Shown here piece by piece: positions 24,796-34,594 of a DNA stretch of 52,207 bases (position 1 is its first letter; each line of letters starts with the position of its first letter). A model generated the notes under the pieces. It saw only the letters and a list, made by a program, of their open reading frames with translations. It had not been told where the DNA came from and ran no database searches. The translations under genes and the position numbers were made by a program. This DNA is from Desulfosporosinus cupriresistens. GTDB taxonomy: Bacteria; Bacillota; Desulfitobacteriia; Desulfitobacteriales; Desulfitobacteriaceae. Location of the stretch: the NCBI RefSeq assembly GCF_001707885.1, contig NZ_MASS01000030.1, forward strand, positions 1 through 52,207. The letters are read 5' to 3'.

Positions 24796-24972
24796 TCACA
24801 TCTTAGACATTGCAGTCTGAAGTATCGGTAATCCGAAATGAATAAACGCTGCAATAACCGCAATGGTAATGGCCAATTTAAATAGCTTTTTAAGAATAGA
24901 AATAACAATAAAAACCCCAAAAACTAAAACCAATATTCCCTTTAACCCTAGCCCAGCAAAAAAAGTTAGCAT
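24796..24972 (-). CDS. Small membrane protein (58 residues)
   Basis: A 58-residue frame with SD GGGAG 6-7 nt before ATG and its own terminator. The product begins MLTFFAGLGLKGILVLV and is hydrophobic for most of its length: two membrane helices (about 10-27 and 33-53) separated by the basic turn KKLFK. No family is recognised. Good SD, correct codon structure and a dedicated terminator argue that it is real although very short. Confidence 0.7.
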   Translation of the reverse strand: MLTFFAGLGLKGILVLVFGVFIVISILKKLFKLAITIAVIAAFIHFGLPILQTAMSKM

Positions 24973-25233
24973 ATACTTCTCCCTTCAGTTTTGGTAGAGT
25001 AAACTATCATTGGAATAATTGTGCAAAATACCACAAGCTTTTCATAAAAAGCATCTTATGCTCTCATTATGACTTTCCACATTTTCTGCCATTTTCCTTC
25101 TCAAAGTACATAATTTATAGGCGACTATGAAAACGTCCAGCTCTATTCCCTTAATGACTAGAGTTGATACGCTAATTGACATGGAATATATATTTGATTC
25201 ATTTTGATATTTCCATCGCTGTATAAAATCTTC

Positions 25234-26007
25234 TTAGTTGTCCATCTGAGCTTCTATGTACTGGAAAACTTTAAGAGTATCAACTGTCACAGGAATAAAC
25301 GCCCTTAGTCTTTCAAGATACTGTTTCCTTTTGGCTATTGCCAACGCAATCGGAAAGGTCATGTCGAGCAACCAAGACAAGCGGATCAACTTAATATCCA
25401 CAGAGGTTTTGACAGAGGTATAAGAAATTTGTTTTCCACTCAGAATGCCCTGAATAACTTCCGAGGAATAATTTTCCTCTTCATGATTATGCTCTACAGC
25501 AAAATGCGGAGTCCGCAAGGGGTTCTCATAAAAACTAATGACCTGCTCAAAAATGTCTAGCTTATCGGCATCCCGGATGAGCCTGCAAAACATCAAAGTA
25601 TCTCCGCTCACGTTTTCATTGATGACGCGTTGATTGTGATTCTTGATGGCTGTAAGAATAATCTCCTTTTCCAACTCACTCACACGGCCCGAAAAGATCT
25701 TAGCCCTTTCCAAAACCGAGAGTCCTAATTTCGCATGATCTTCACTCTGGTGATCTTTGAACGTATGGTACTTTGCATACTGCTCAAAACGTCCAACATC
25801 ATGAAGAAGCCCAATAACCTCCGCCAGAAACATGTGGTTCGTATCTAGTTGAAGATCCTGTCCAATTGTTAGCACATAATCTCGAACTCTAAGGGAATGT
25901 TCTCTTTTATATCTTAGGTTGGCCTCGACTTCCGCATCTTCTGCAGGATAGCTCTTTGAGTAATCTTCAAACCAAGCTCTAAAAAAACAGACATCATCTT
26001 GGGTCAT
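25234..26007 (-). CDS. HD-domain phosphohydrolase
   Basis: A 257-residue HD-superfamily protein: metal ligands H37 (KREHSLRV), H69-D70 (LLHDVGRF), HNQ near 122 and RDADKLD near 144. The HD domain spans about 30-190. Such proteins hydrolyse nucleotides or related phosphates; the substrate is not evident. SD AAGGAG 9 nt before ATG. Divergent from the YkuK-like gene. Confidence 0.85.
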   Translation of the reverse strand: MTQDDVCFFRAWFEDYSKSYPAEDAEVEANLRYKREHSLRVRDYVLTIGQDLQLDTNHMFLAEVIGLLHDVGRFEQYAKYHTFKDHQSEDHAKLGLSVLERAKIFSGRVSELEKEIILTAIKNHNQRVINENVSGDTLMFCRLIRDADKLDIFEQVISFYENPLRTPHFAVEHNHEEENYSSEVIQGILSGKQISYTSVKTSVDIKLIRLSWLLDMTFPIALAIAKRKQYLERLRAFIPVTVDTLKVFQYIEAQMDN

Positions 26008-26323
26008 TTATAAAAACTCCTTAAATCTTCCTTATGGGAACTTATATTAAAATATATTATCCTGTACTTAATACAATGCTCCAAATAAATCCATTAATAA
26101 ATTTTAGTATCTTGCCGTGTTTTGATTAATAAAAATAGTTAATAGACTCTTCATTTGGGCTATAAGCATCTATTTCCACTAACAACTCATTTATCTTTTT
26201 TTAACGAAGACTTAATATTGTTTTTACACACAAGTCATATAATAATATATAGTCGTTCAAAATGGCAAAGAAATTCGTATCTCAGCTCACTTGATAGTTG
26301 TACAACTTGAAAGGAGATCTTTA
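26008..26323. other. AT-rich divergent intergenic region
   Basis: Contains the promoters of the HD and YkuK-like genes. A TATAAT at about 26240 lies on the plus strand, with only a poor -35. No other structure noted. Confidence 0.4.
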
Positions 26324-26797
26324 ATGCATAGTCTGACATACGGAGAAGTTTCTTTTACAGAAATGGTTTCGATTATAAAAACTTACACTACTCAAGACCC
26401 AACTATGGAATATGTAATCGCCGTGGGAACCGACAGCCAAAATTTCAGCTATACAAAGGTACCTGTTACTGTAGGTATCCATAAAATAAAAAACAAAGTC
26501 GGACAGGGTGGAATTTATTTTTTTGAGATCAAGAAAATAAAAAGGATTAATAACATTCGACAAAAGATATTTTACGAAACAAATTTAAGCATTGAATTAG
26601 CTCTTAAACTGAATACAATTTTTGAAGAAAGTAATATTCCACACGAAATTGAGGTACATGCAGACGTGGGATATAATGGTCCGACTTCACAATACGTTGC
26701 CGAAATTAAAGGGTGGGTAAGAGCTTGCGGATTTCAATGTGTGATTAAGCCAGACTCTTATATGGCATCAAGCGTCGCAAACAGGTTATCGAAATAA
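26324..26797 (+). CDS. YkuK-like RNase H-fold protein (DUF458)
   Basis: A 157-residue protein matching the YkuK/DUF458 family, predicted RNase H-like nucleases of unknown role. Visible elements: VIAVGTDSQNF (Asp in the first beta strand), an internal ...RQKIFYETNLSIELALKL helix, and EIEVHADVGYNGPTS. The frame can be read from 26291, but AAAGGAG is correctly placed only for the ATG at 26324. Monocistronic. Confidence 0.8.
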   Translation: MHSLTYGEVSFTEMVSIIKTYTTQDPTMEYVIAVGTDSQNFSYTKVPVTVGIHKIKNKVGQGGIYFFEIKKIKRINNIRQKIFYETNLSIELALKLNTIFEESNIPHEIEVHADVGYNGPTSQYVAEIKGWVRACGFQCVIKPDSYMASSVANRLSK

Positions 26798-26956
26798 GAC
26801 AAGTTATCTTACTCCACTTTATTCCTGCCAGTTTTTACACCTCAATGATATTTTCGGCGATATGGATGCCATGTAATATGTTTACATAAATATCGAAAAT
26901 CCCAATTATTTCAATGCTCCCAAATCAAAATTATCTGGTTAAGTTGTCCAAGTTAC

Positions 26957-27364
26957 TTATTTTTGTTCGATTTCGGTAACACATTCGCCTTTAATCTTTT
27001 CAACCAGGAATTGCAGGGCATCAACAACATGTGGTCTGATGTCGCCGCCTATCAGCACATACATTATATCATCACCAAGTTCGAGCTGACCTTCATTAAG
27101 CCAAACCCTGACATGGAAGATACCGTCCATGGTATAGGTTTCAGCAATCGCCACATCAACCTTTGCTGCATCATAAGCAAATTCCATTCCCTTCACCATC
27201 GAACCGTCATCAATTCCTTGGCGTACCTTGGCTTTGGGCGTTTGACGCACAACGCCATTATGAACTAAAAACATCCCTTCCTGTAAAGCCGCCGGATCAG
27301 TTTTTGCTTCTTTGAGCCATTCGTCGATTGATGGCGATAGTTTTTTCATTTTTCCATTAATCAT
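26957..27364 (-). CDS. moaE: Molybdopterin synthase catalytic subunit family (MoaE)
   Basis: A 135-residue MoaE-family protein, recognised from SPSIDEWLKEAKTDP, VHNGVVRQTPKAKVRQGIDD and GDDIMYVLIGGDIRPHV. Canonical MoaE makes molybdopterin from precursor Z with MoaD; this variant is common in clostridia, and no MoaD is adjacent. It could supply cofactor to the molybdoenzyme at 35812-37830. SD AAGGAG 9 nt before ATG. Confidence 0.8.
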   Translation of the reverse strand: MINGKMKKLSPSIDEWLKEAKTDPAALQEGMFLVHNGVVRQTPKAKVRQGIDDGSMVKGMEFAYDAAKVDVAIAETYTMDGIFHVRVWLNEGQLELGDDIMYVLIGGDIRPHVVDALQFLVEKIKGECVTEIEQK

Positions 27365-27437
27365 AAACTAACACTCCTTATCTATTTAGGTAAATACCAA
27401 TACATGAAATCAAAAAACAGGACATTGTCTAAAATTA

Positions 27438-27644
27438 TCATTTCCCATTCAACTCCCATATACCGCAAAAAACTGCATGAGTTCCTGTCCTGACACAAAT
27501 CCGACGCCCAAAAAACTCCCAGTAAATGCGATCGAAATCTGTCGGGATGATATATTTTATCTCTTTCTGAACATTATTCATGTGGAAGGCACAGCTGATT
27601 TCGCCTGCTCCAGATACGAAGTCCTCCAAAATTTTACACAACAC
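27438..27644 (-). pseudogene. Degenerate coding remnant of unknown origin
   Basis: A minus-strand frame (GTG at 27644, in-frame stop directly upstream, no SD) gives ILEDFVSGAGEISCAFHMNN and IIPTDFDRIYWEF, protein-like in composition. After a run of six T (minus strand, near 27510) the neighbouring frame continues more plausibly as GVGFVSGQELMQFFAVYGS and stop. I read this as a frameshifted remnant; the parent gene is not recognised. Confidence 0.3.
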
Positions 27645-27737
27645 TTTTTAGGAAATTCAAGCAACAATACCTTAGGTAACCCTATTGATCCTAATATGAA
27701 AAAACCAGATTTTAGAGACTTTCATAAAACTTCCCCA

Positions 27738-29733
<1,996 letters not shown>

Positions 29734-29895
29734 TCACCTCTAAGGCTTATTTTACTGCATTTAGTTTTGTTTCTGGAATCATATCAATTCCTTTGGATTC
29801 CACAATAATACCTCTCCAACAAATCACATTAACGTGCTATTGCATTATAGCAGCATCAAATGGGAACAAATAGTCTACATTTACAATTTTTTATA

Positions 29896-30053
29896 TGTTA
29901 TAATTAAAGTAGGAAGAGTTCAATCTTCAAAGAAGTAAACCTTGACGATACTAACCCGATTCCAAAGTACATCCTTTATAAGCAAAAGAAAACAACTATT
30001 AATAAGCTGAAATAGTTCAAACAATTAAGGGAGGGTAGAAAACCCTTCCTTTT
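29896..30053 (+). ncRNA. Candidate orphan small RNA
   Basis: An extended -10 (TG-T-TATAAT, 29896-29904; -35 poor) is followed about 120 bp later by a terminator (30027-30053), with no coding frame between. The predicted transcript is about 140 nt. It is divergent from the rph pseudogene. No known RNA family recognised. Confidence 0.35.
30027..30053 (+). terminator. Rho-independent terminator
   Basis: 10-bp stem AAGGGAGGGT / ACCCTTCCTT (one G-T wobble), loop AGAAA, followed by TT. Ends the candidate small RNA. Confidence 0.7.
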
Positions 30054-30176
30054 GTCATATCATTGACTTTCCTAATAAACATAAACTAGCAAACTATTTT
30101 AATATATAGTTTAAAATTTCTTAAAGTAAAGTATATCCTTCCATTCATATGGTTTATCCGTAATACCAAGAGCCAT

Positions 30177-30205
30177 AGCTGGAGTTAAGATTCCTCCAGT
30201 TTTGA
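30177..30205 (+). terminator. Small terminator-like hairpin
   Basis: Stem CTGGAG / CTCCAG (plus flanking A-T and G-T pairs), 9-nt loop, followed by TTTTG. No gene precedes it within 100 bp. Confidence 0.4.
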
Positions 30206-30560
30206 GTCGTTTTCCCGCACAAAAATTGTAGTAAGTCCTTAAAATGGTGATTAGAAATTGGGCATCTTAGGGCTCCTTACTCAATAAGTGGGGGTTTTTG
30301 AAGTTCACGGATTGCGTGGAATTCTTGACAACCACTTAGCTGTTGTTTATTCTTAACATAGAAATCAAAATTTGACATTAAAAGACAAAGAAAGACACGA
30401 AACATTTTTATTTGACTGTATATGTTTAAAAAACCTGCTACTCATTCCCGAGGTGGGGGCAATACATTTATTGCAGTAGAGTGCCAAATAAGTGGTTCCA
30501 TTACGATTAATGGAAATTAATTCATCACACATTAAATTAATCTTAAATCCCGCATTGTTG
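30206..30560. other. Intergenic region with no supported gene
   Basis: About 350 bp. A minus-strand frame (30365-30619) runs through it but its 5' end lies in a hairpin and the MarR promoter and has no SD, so it was not called. Small inverted repeat GCAATA/TTATTGC near 30460. Confidence 0.4.
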
Positions 30561-30603
30561 ACAACCAGCCTCTCGGATATTAGCTGAGGGGCTGGTTGTT
30601 GTT
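30561..30603. terminator. Strong hairpin upstream of the MarR promoter
   Basis: 14-bp stem (one G-T wobble) with arms 30561-30574 and 30586-30599, 11-nt loop, followed by TTGTTT on the plus strand. It insulates the MarR promoter from upstream transcription. Confidence 0.65.
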
Positions 30604-30612
30604 TAGCGTAAA

Positions 30613-30641
30613 TTGACATCTTTTCCTCGACCCGCTATAAT
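30613..30641 (+). promoter_or_regulatory. Consensus SigA promoter of the MarR gene
   Basis: TTGACA (30613-30618), 17-bp spacer, TATAAT (30636-30641): a perfect match to the vegetative consensus, 58 bp upstream of the MarR ATG. Confidence 0.92.
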
Positions 30642-30664
30642 AGTTCACGTTCGAACTGTTATAG
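30635..30664. promoter_or_regulatory. MarR operator overlapping the -10
   Basis: Inverted repeat with 12-bp arms CTATAATAGTTC / GAACTGTTATAG (one mismatch) and a 6-nt centre, covering the -10 and the start point. Position and symmetry fit autorepression by the MarR protein encoded next to it. Confidence 0.7.
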
Positions 30665-30699
30665 TTTTAAACCAATTCTATGATTGGAGGTTCATAAAC

Positions 30700-31158
30700 A
30701 TGGATTATAATGATAATAAAGTTAAGCAAGCTGCCAATGTAGTCCAATCTTTTGTGGCAATCAATAAAACTCTAACTAAATTCACTAAACAAAACGCTGC
30801 AAGCCTTGGTCTAACATTACAACAAATGGGAATCTTAAATACTATTTATTCTTGTCCTGAAATAACTCTCAAGGAAATAACAGAAAAGTTACAGCTCTCT
30901 AAAAGTACAGTAAGCATTAATGTGGACGATCTTGTCACCTTAGCTCTTGTTGAGCGAAATACCTTCAAAGAAGACCGCAGGGAAATTCATTTGAACTTAA
31001 CCTCCCTAGGTCAAGCATTAGCAAAGAAATCTTGCCAAAACGCTCTGTCATATAGAGCCATGATCTTAGCATTAGAAAAACTATCCGAAGGAGATATTCA
31101 ATTTCTACTTCAAATACATCATGAACTCTTGATCGACTTGCAAAACTGCACGCTTTAA
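30700..31158 (+). CDS. MarR-family transcriptional regulator
   Basis: A 152-residue MarR winged-helix protein: dimer helix (VVQSFVAINKTLTKFTKQNA), recognition region EITLKEITEKLQLSKSTVS (about 53-71) and the beta wing NTFKEDRREIHLNLT (about 84-98). A longer frame starts at 30613, but that would overlap the promoter; GGAGG lies 9 nt before the ATG at 30700. A consensus promoter with overlapping operator implies strong, self-repressed expression. No co-transcribed target follows; targets must lie elsewhere. The nearest drug-related gene is the rph pseudogene. Confidence 0.93.
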   Translation: MDYNDNKVKQAANVVQSFVAINKTLTKFTKQNAASLGLTLQQMGILNTIYSCPEITLKEITEKLQLSKSTVSINVDDLVTLALVERNTFKEDRREIHLNLTSLGQALAKKSCQNALSYRAMILALEKLSEGDIQFLLQIHHELLIDLQNCTL

Positions 31159-31194
31159 TGTAAAACCCCTCTTTGTGTTCCTCTTATATCTTGG

Positions 31195-32037
31195 CTACTT
31201 AAACTCCAACGTATTGCCTGCCGCAGCCCACACAAACACGCCTGGAAATTCAGCCGCTAACTTACTCAACATAGCTAATCCAGTACAGTGATTCGGAGCC
31301 AAACAAGCCAAATCAAGTCCTTTGAGATAGTCAATCGTTTGTTGTTGCTGATCTTGAGTTGCAGGGCCTAGATGGGTCCCGCCCATAATCGCTCTTATTT
31401 TGTTCTCGCCCGTCAACCGTTTAGCATGTTCTACGATATTTACTAACCCTGAATGCGCACAGCCTAAAAGGATAACTAATCCCTGGTCTGTCTTATAGAA
31501 TAAGCTAAAATCATCTGGAAGAGTGTCTTGGACGATTTGCCCGCCCTTCATCTCAACCAGTCTATTATCCAAACGTTCAAAGGCTGTTTCACGAGGGATT
31601 TCACCACTTAGCCAAAGTCCAGGATTTAGTTCTACGGGTTCTCTATGCCAGTGAAACTCAGCTCCGGCGCTCTCCAGCTGCTCCTTACGAAACGGTACAC
31701 CAATATATTTATTTTCATGTTCCTTAAATCCCAGGGCATAGTGCTCTGAAAACAAGTCCGGATGAGCGTAAACCGGAACTCTTCCTCTGTATTCCAGAAA
31801 CTTTAGCAGTCCTCCCGTGTGATCATAGTGCCCGTGACTTAAGATCACTCGGTCAATTCGCCGAAGATCATGACCTAAAATCCGAGCGTTACTCAGAAGG
31901 TTTCCCTGTTCCCCTGTATCGAATAATATACACTCATCACCAAAATCCAAGAGCATAGACAACCCCCACTCTGACAAGAGTCCTAACGGAGCACCTACTG
32001 TATTCTCTATCAAGATCGTTACCTTTAACCTTTTCAT
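31195..32037 (-). CDS. MBL-fold metallo-hydrolase
   Basis: A 280-residue metallo-beta-lactamase-fold protein with the zinc motif SHGHYDHTGG (about 67-76), later His in GCAHSGLVN (about 191-199) and NHCTG near the C-terminus. It resembles the group annotated as methanopterin-type dihydropterin phosphate synthase-like hydrolases; the substrate is uncertain. Two start codons are 6 nt apart; GGAGG spacing favours the ATG at 32037. Confidence 0.88.
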   Translation of the reverse strand: MKRLKVTILIENTVGAPLGLLSEWGLSMLLDFGDECILFDTGEQGNLLSNARILGHDLRRIDRVILSHGHYDHTGGLLKFLEYRGRVPVYAHPDLFSEHYALGFKEHENKYIGVPFRKEQLESAGAEFHWHREPVELNPGLWLSGEIPRETAFERLDNRLVEMKGGQIVQDTLPDDFSLFYKTDQGLVILLGCAHSGLVNIVEHAKRLTGENKIRAIMGGTHLGPATQDQQQQTIDYLKGLDLACLAPNHCTGLAMLSKLAAEFPGVFVWAAAGNTLEFK

Positions 32038-32149
32038 CGCCATACCTCCTCGAACGTTCTCCAGTTACCCAGATACCCGTGTTTCTTAATCAAGCAAATC
32101 GCCTGAAAGTGCAAGACGGGACGCTAGCCGATATATTTCCTCAGCGGAC

Positions 32150-34594
32150 CTAGACCACCATACTTTTCCATTTGCTTGCAGTTAGCTTTTGCCACAGTTC
32201 AGCATCCGAGGTTCCAAGAACTACTTGTCTGGAATGAGAAAGTTGAAGAAGATACTTCAAAACTTCTTCCCAAAAACTTTGTCCGCTACTCAGTTTTCCT
32301 ACTGAGAAAAGAAACGGTACTTCGTTGTTGTCTCGAAGGGCTAACTGAGCGATAGCCATGCGATAAGCAAAATAATCTCGTTTCCCTTCTGTCACAGCTC
32401 TCTCTATTGCCCCTTTAGCTGGTGAAGAGGACATTTGACTGAAAATCCACTTTTTTTCTTCTTTAAGTTGCTTACCGTACACGGTTTTCCATTCCTGCCA
32501 AGAATTTTCTAACAAGGCCTGAGCGTCATCCAAGGCATCATGCAAGCCTTCATAGGCCATCCACTGCCGTTTAACCGTCTCTATCTTTTTCTCCAGAACA
32601 GACAACGACGGAAATTTGAGGATGCATTGGAGACTTTGTTCTGCGGTCTCCAGTTGCCGACGAATTTCCACCTGTTCTTTCTGCCATACTGCTATTTCAA
32701 CCATCTTTTCTTCATTGAAACGATGGTTTTCACGTTCTAAATCCGCCAAAGGTTCCAAAATCTTAGCGAGATACTCCATATTGCGGTCGCCGAGCAAATT
32801 ATAAAACTTCTCGGTAAACAGGTTAACTTCCCTCGCCGCCTCGTCTTTCGCTCGCAGTTGCCTGGCAACCTTTAGAACGGCAGCTAGGACTTCATCTCTG
32901 TCTGTTGCCAGGGTCCCCCAATTTGCCAACTTCTCCCGGAGTTGTTTCGCAGATGCAGCCATCTTACTTTCTTCCATCTTCAGCTGTTCTAGTTCAAGCT
33001 GTAGCTCACCATGCCATAGCTCCAACTGGTGTTTCTTGCGCTGGTGGTCTTCCCACCCGTTCAACCAAGCCGCAAGATCAGCTACGTTAGCTTTGCTAAA
33101 AGCCTGGTCTAGGATCATAGTACGGGAGTTTATTATCTTGCGTAGTTTTTCTTCCCAATGAACTTTATCATTCAATCGTTCTAATTCTAGTTGTAATTGT
33201 TCTACCCGCTCCCGTTGGTTACGAAATTCCTTCAGTTGACTTGTGAATTCCTGGTTATTTAAAGCATGATAGTTTTGGTAGTGTTTTGCAATGCGCAGAG
33301 AAAACCTTTCGCCAATACTTTTCACGCCTAATTGTTCCTGCAGTACCCTATCAAGAAAGTTACCAATTTTTGAGCTTTGCCACTGTGCCAAATACCTTTC
33401 TTTTTGCGCTATTCTAATTTCTAAGGCATTTGTTACTCCGGCCATAACTGAGAATTCTTGAAGCCTGGCAATCTCTTCCATGCATACTTTTTGTAATTCC
33501 TCAAATTTACTTTTCACGACTGTAAAGTTGTCCTGTTCCCGTTCCAGTTCCTGCTGGGCTTTGTGCTTCTCTTCTTTAGCCCGTCGCAACCGTTGTACTT
33601 CATTTTCCGACAATCCCTGATATCCAGATGTTTGCAGAAAATCCTGCGTTTCGTTAATTATTTGTGTCCGCATTTGGAATTCGACAGCTATCCGACTTAC
33701 CTTTTCTTGAAGATATGCCCACTCCATGCACTCTTCACGCAAGCCCTCAATCATGGCCCAGTCTACTTGGGTCTCATGGGTAAGTTCAGTCAACTTTGAT
33801 TCTGATTCCCTGTAGCGTTCTTCCAACCTAGCGAGTTCACCTTGGAGTTGACGTAACTCACGGTAGTCCAAGTTTTGACGAAGCACAGTCAAGCGCTCTT
33901 GAGTTTTCGCTGCATAAGAAATCCTTTCGGCGAGAATTTTCTCTTTTTCCTGGAAATTTTTTATCTCAATAAGCAGCAGCCGTTCCTTTTCTTGTTGGCG
34001 GTGTGCTTCTTCCCATTCACGCCGCAGGGAATCATACTCAGCCTTGACCTGCAACATGCTCTCCGTTTGTGCTTTTACTCTCTTTTGCGCCCCTGTTAGA
34101 GAAGCCCGCACTTTACTCAACGAGAGACCTGCGTCCCCGCCTTGCCGCATGTTGCGGACATACCGAGATAAGTTAGCGGTTTCATCATTTTCTGGCCATT
34201 CCACGATCCCTCCCTGCAGGAAAGCTCGCTGTTTTACCCGAAATAAATACTCTCCCAGCGTCGTCCTTTCTGGCAAGGATACTTGCTGTCCGGTTTCATC
34301 CTCAATCTCCAAAGCTGAGGATCGCTCTAGCCCATCGTCATTCATAATGGAGTGTCGACAAATATGTAAACGATTATTTCCCCCAGTCATCCACACTTCG
34401 ACTACGCCCTTACGAGCTTGAACTTTTGAAACCAGAGGGTTCTTTATATCATAGAATAGTTCCAGGAATAAACCGCCTAGCATCCTCTGTCGAGTCCTAT
34501 CCTCAGAAAAGAGCAAAACTGGGCCAACAGGAAATGTCAAGTCGAGGTCCCCTAGGCCTGTTAAATTGTGGGTTATGATTCGTTCAATCCTCAT
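32150..34594 (-). CDS. YhaN/SbcC-like coiled-coil protein lacking ATPase motifs
   Basis: An 814-residue relative of YhaN/SbcC/Rad50 ATPases: N-terminal MRIERI... beta sheet, long heptad-rich coiled coils (about 160-330, 335-400 and 430-700), and a C-terminal lobe. The fold framework is intact but the nucleotide-binding motifs are gone: where Walker A (GPNEAGKST-like) should be, residues 30-38 read SEDRTRQRM; the SxG signature region reads EGKRDYFAYRMA; the Walker B DD is replaced by PFLFSVGKLSSGQ, while the flanking RQVVLGTSDAELW still aligns. It overlaps the YhaO-like gene by 11 nt (translational coupling). No frameshift or stop interrupts it, so it seems kept as a non-ATPase. Confidence 0.82.
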   Translation of the reverse strand: MRIERIITHNLTGLGDLDLTFPVGPVLLFSEDRTRQRMLGGLFLELFYDIKNPLVSKVQARKGVVEVWMTGGNNRLHICRHSIMNDDGLERSSALEIEDETGQQVSLPERTTLGEYLFRVKQRAFLQGGIVEWPENDETANLSRYVRNMRQGGDAGLSLSKVRASLTGAQKRVKAQTESMLQVKAEYDSLRREWEEAHRQQEKERLLLIEIKNFQEKEKILAERISYAAKTQERLTVLRQNLDYRELRQLQGELARLEERYRESESKLTELTHETQVDWAMIEGLREECMEWAYLQEKVSRIAVEFQMRTQIINETQDFLQTSGYQGLSENEVQRLRRAKEEKHKAQQELEREQDNFTVVKSKFEELQKVCMEEIARLQEFSVMAGVTNALEIRIAQKERYLAQWQSSKIGNFLDRVLQEQLGVKSIGERFSLRIAKHYQNYHALNNQEFTSQLKEFRNQRERVEQLQLELERLNDKVHWEEKLRKIINSRTMILDQAFSKANVADLAAWLNGWEDHQRKKHQLELWHGELQLELEQLKMEESKMAASAKQLREKLANWGTLATDRDEVLAAVLKVARQLRAKDEAAREVNLFTEKFYNLLGDRNMEYLAKILEPLADLERENHRFNEEKMVEIAVWQKEQVEIRRQLETAEQSLQCILKFPSLSVLEKKIETVKRQWMAYEGLHDALDDAQALLENSWQEWKTVYGKQLKEEKKWIFSQMSSSPAKGAIERAVTEGKRDYFAYRMAIAQLALRDNNEVPFLFSVGKLSSGQSFWEEVLKYLLQLSHSRQVVLGTSDAELWQKLTASKWKSMVV

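Noticed and set aside
26870..26910. Inverted repeat with ATTTTCG/CGAAAAT near 26850-26900
   Set aside because: Arms of only seven AT-rich base pairs with a long loop; not distinguishable from chance.
30365..30619. 84-codon minus-strand frame with a CxxC (CNKC)
   Set aside because: Its 5' end lies inside a strong hairpin and the MarR -35 box; no SD and no recognised family.
32540..34421. Several plus-strand frames opposite the YhaN-like gene
   Set aside because: They are antisense shadows of a long coiled-coil gene, without SD or recognisable families.
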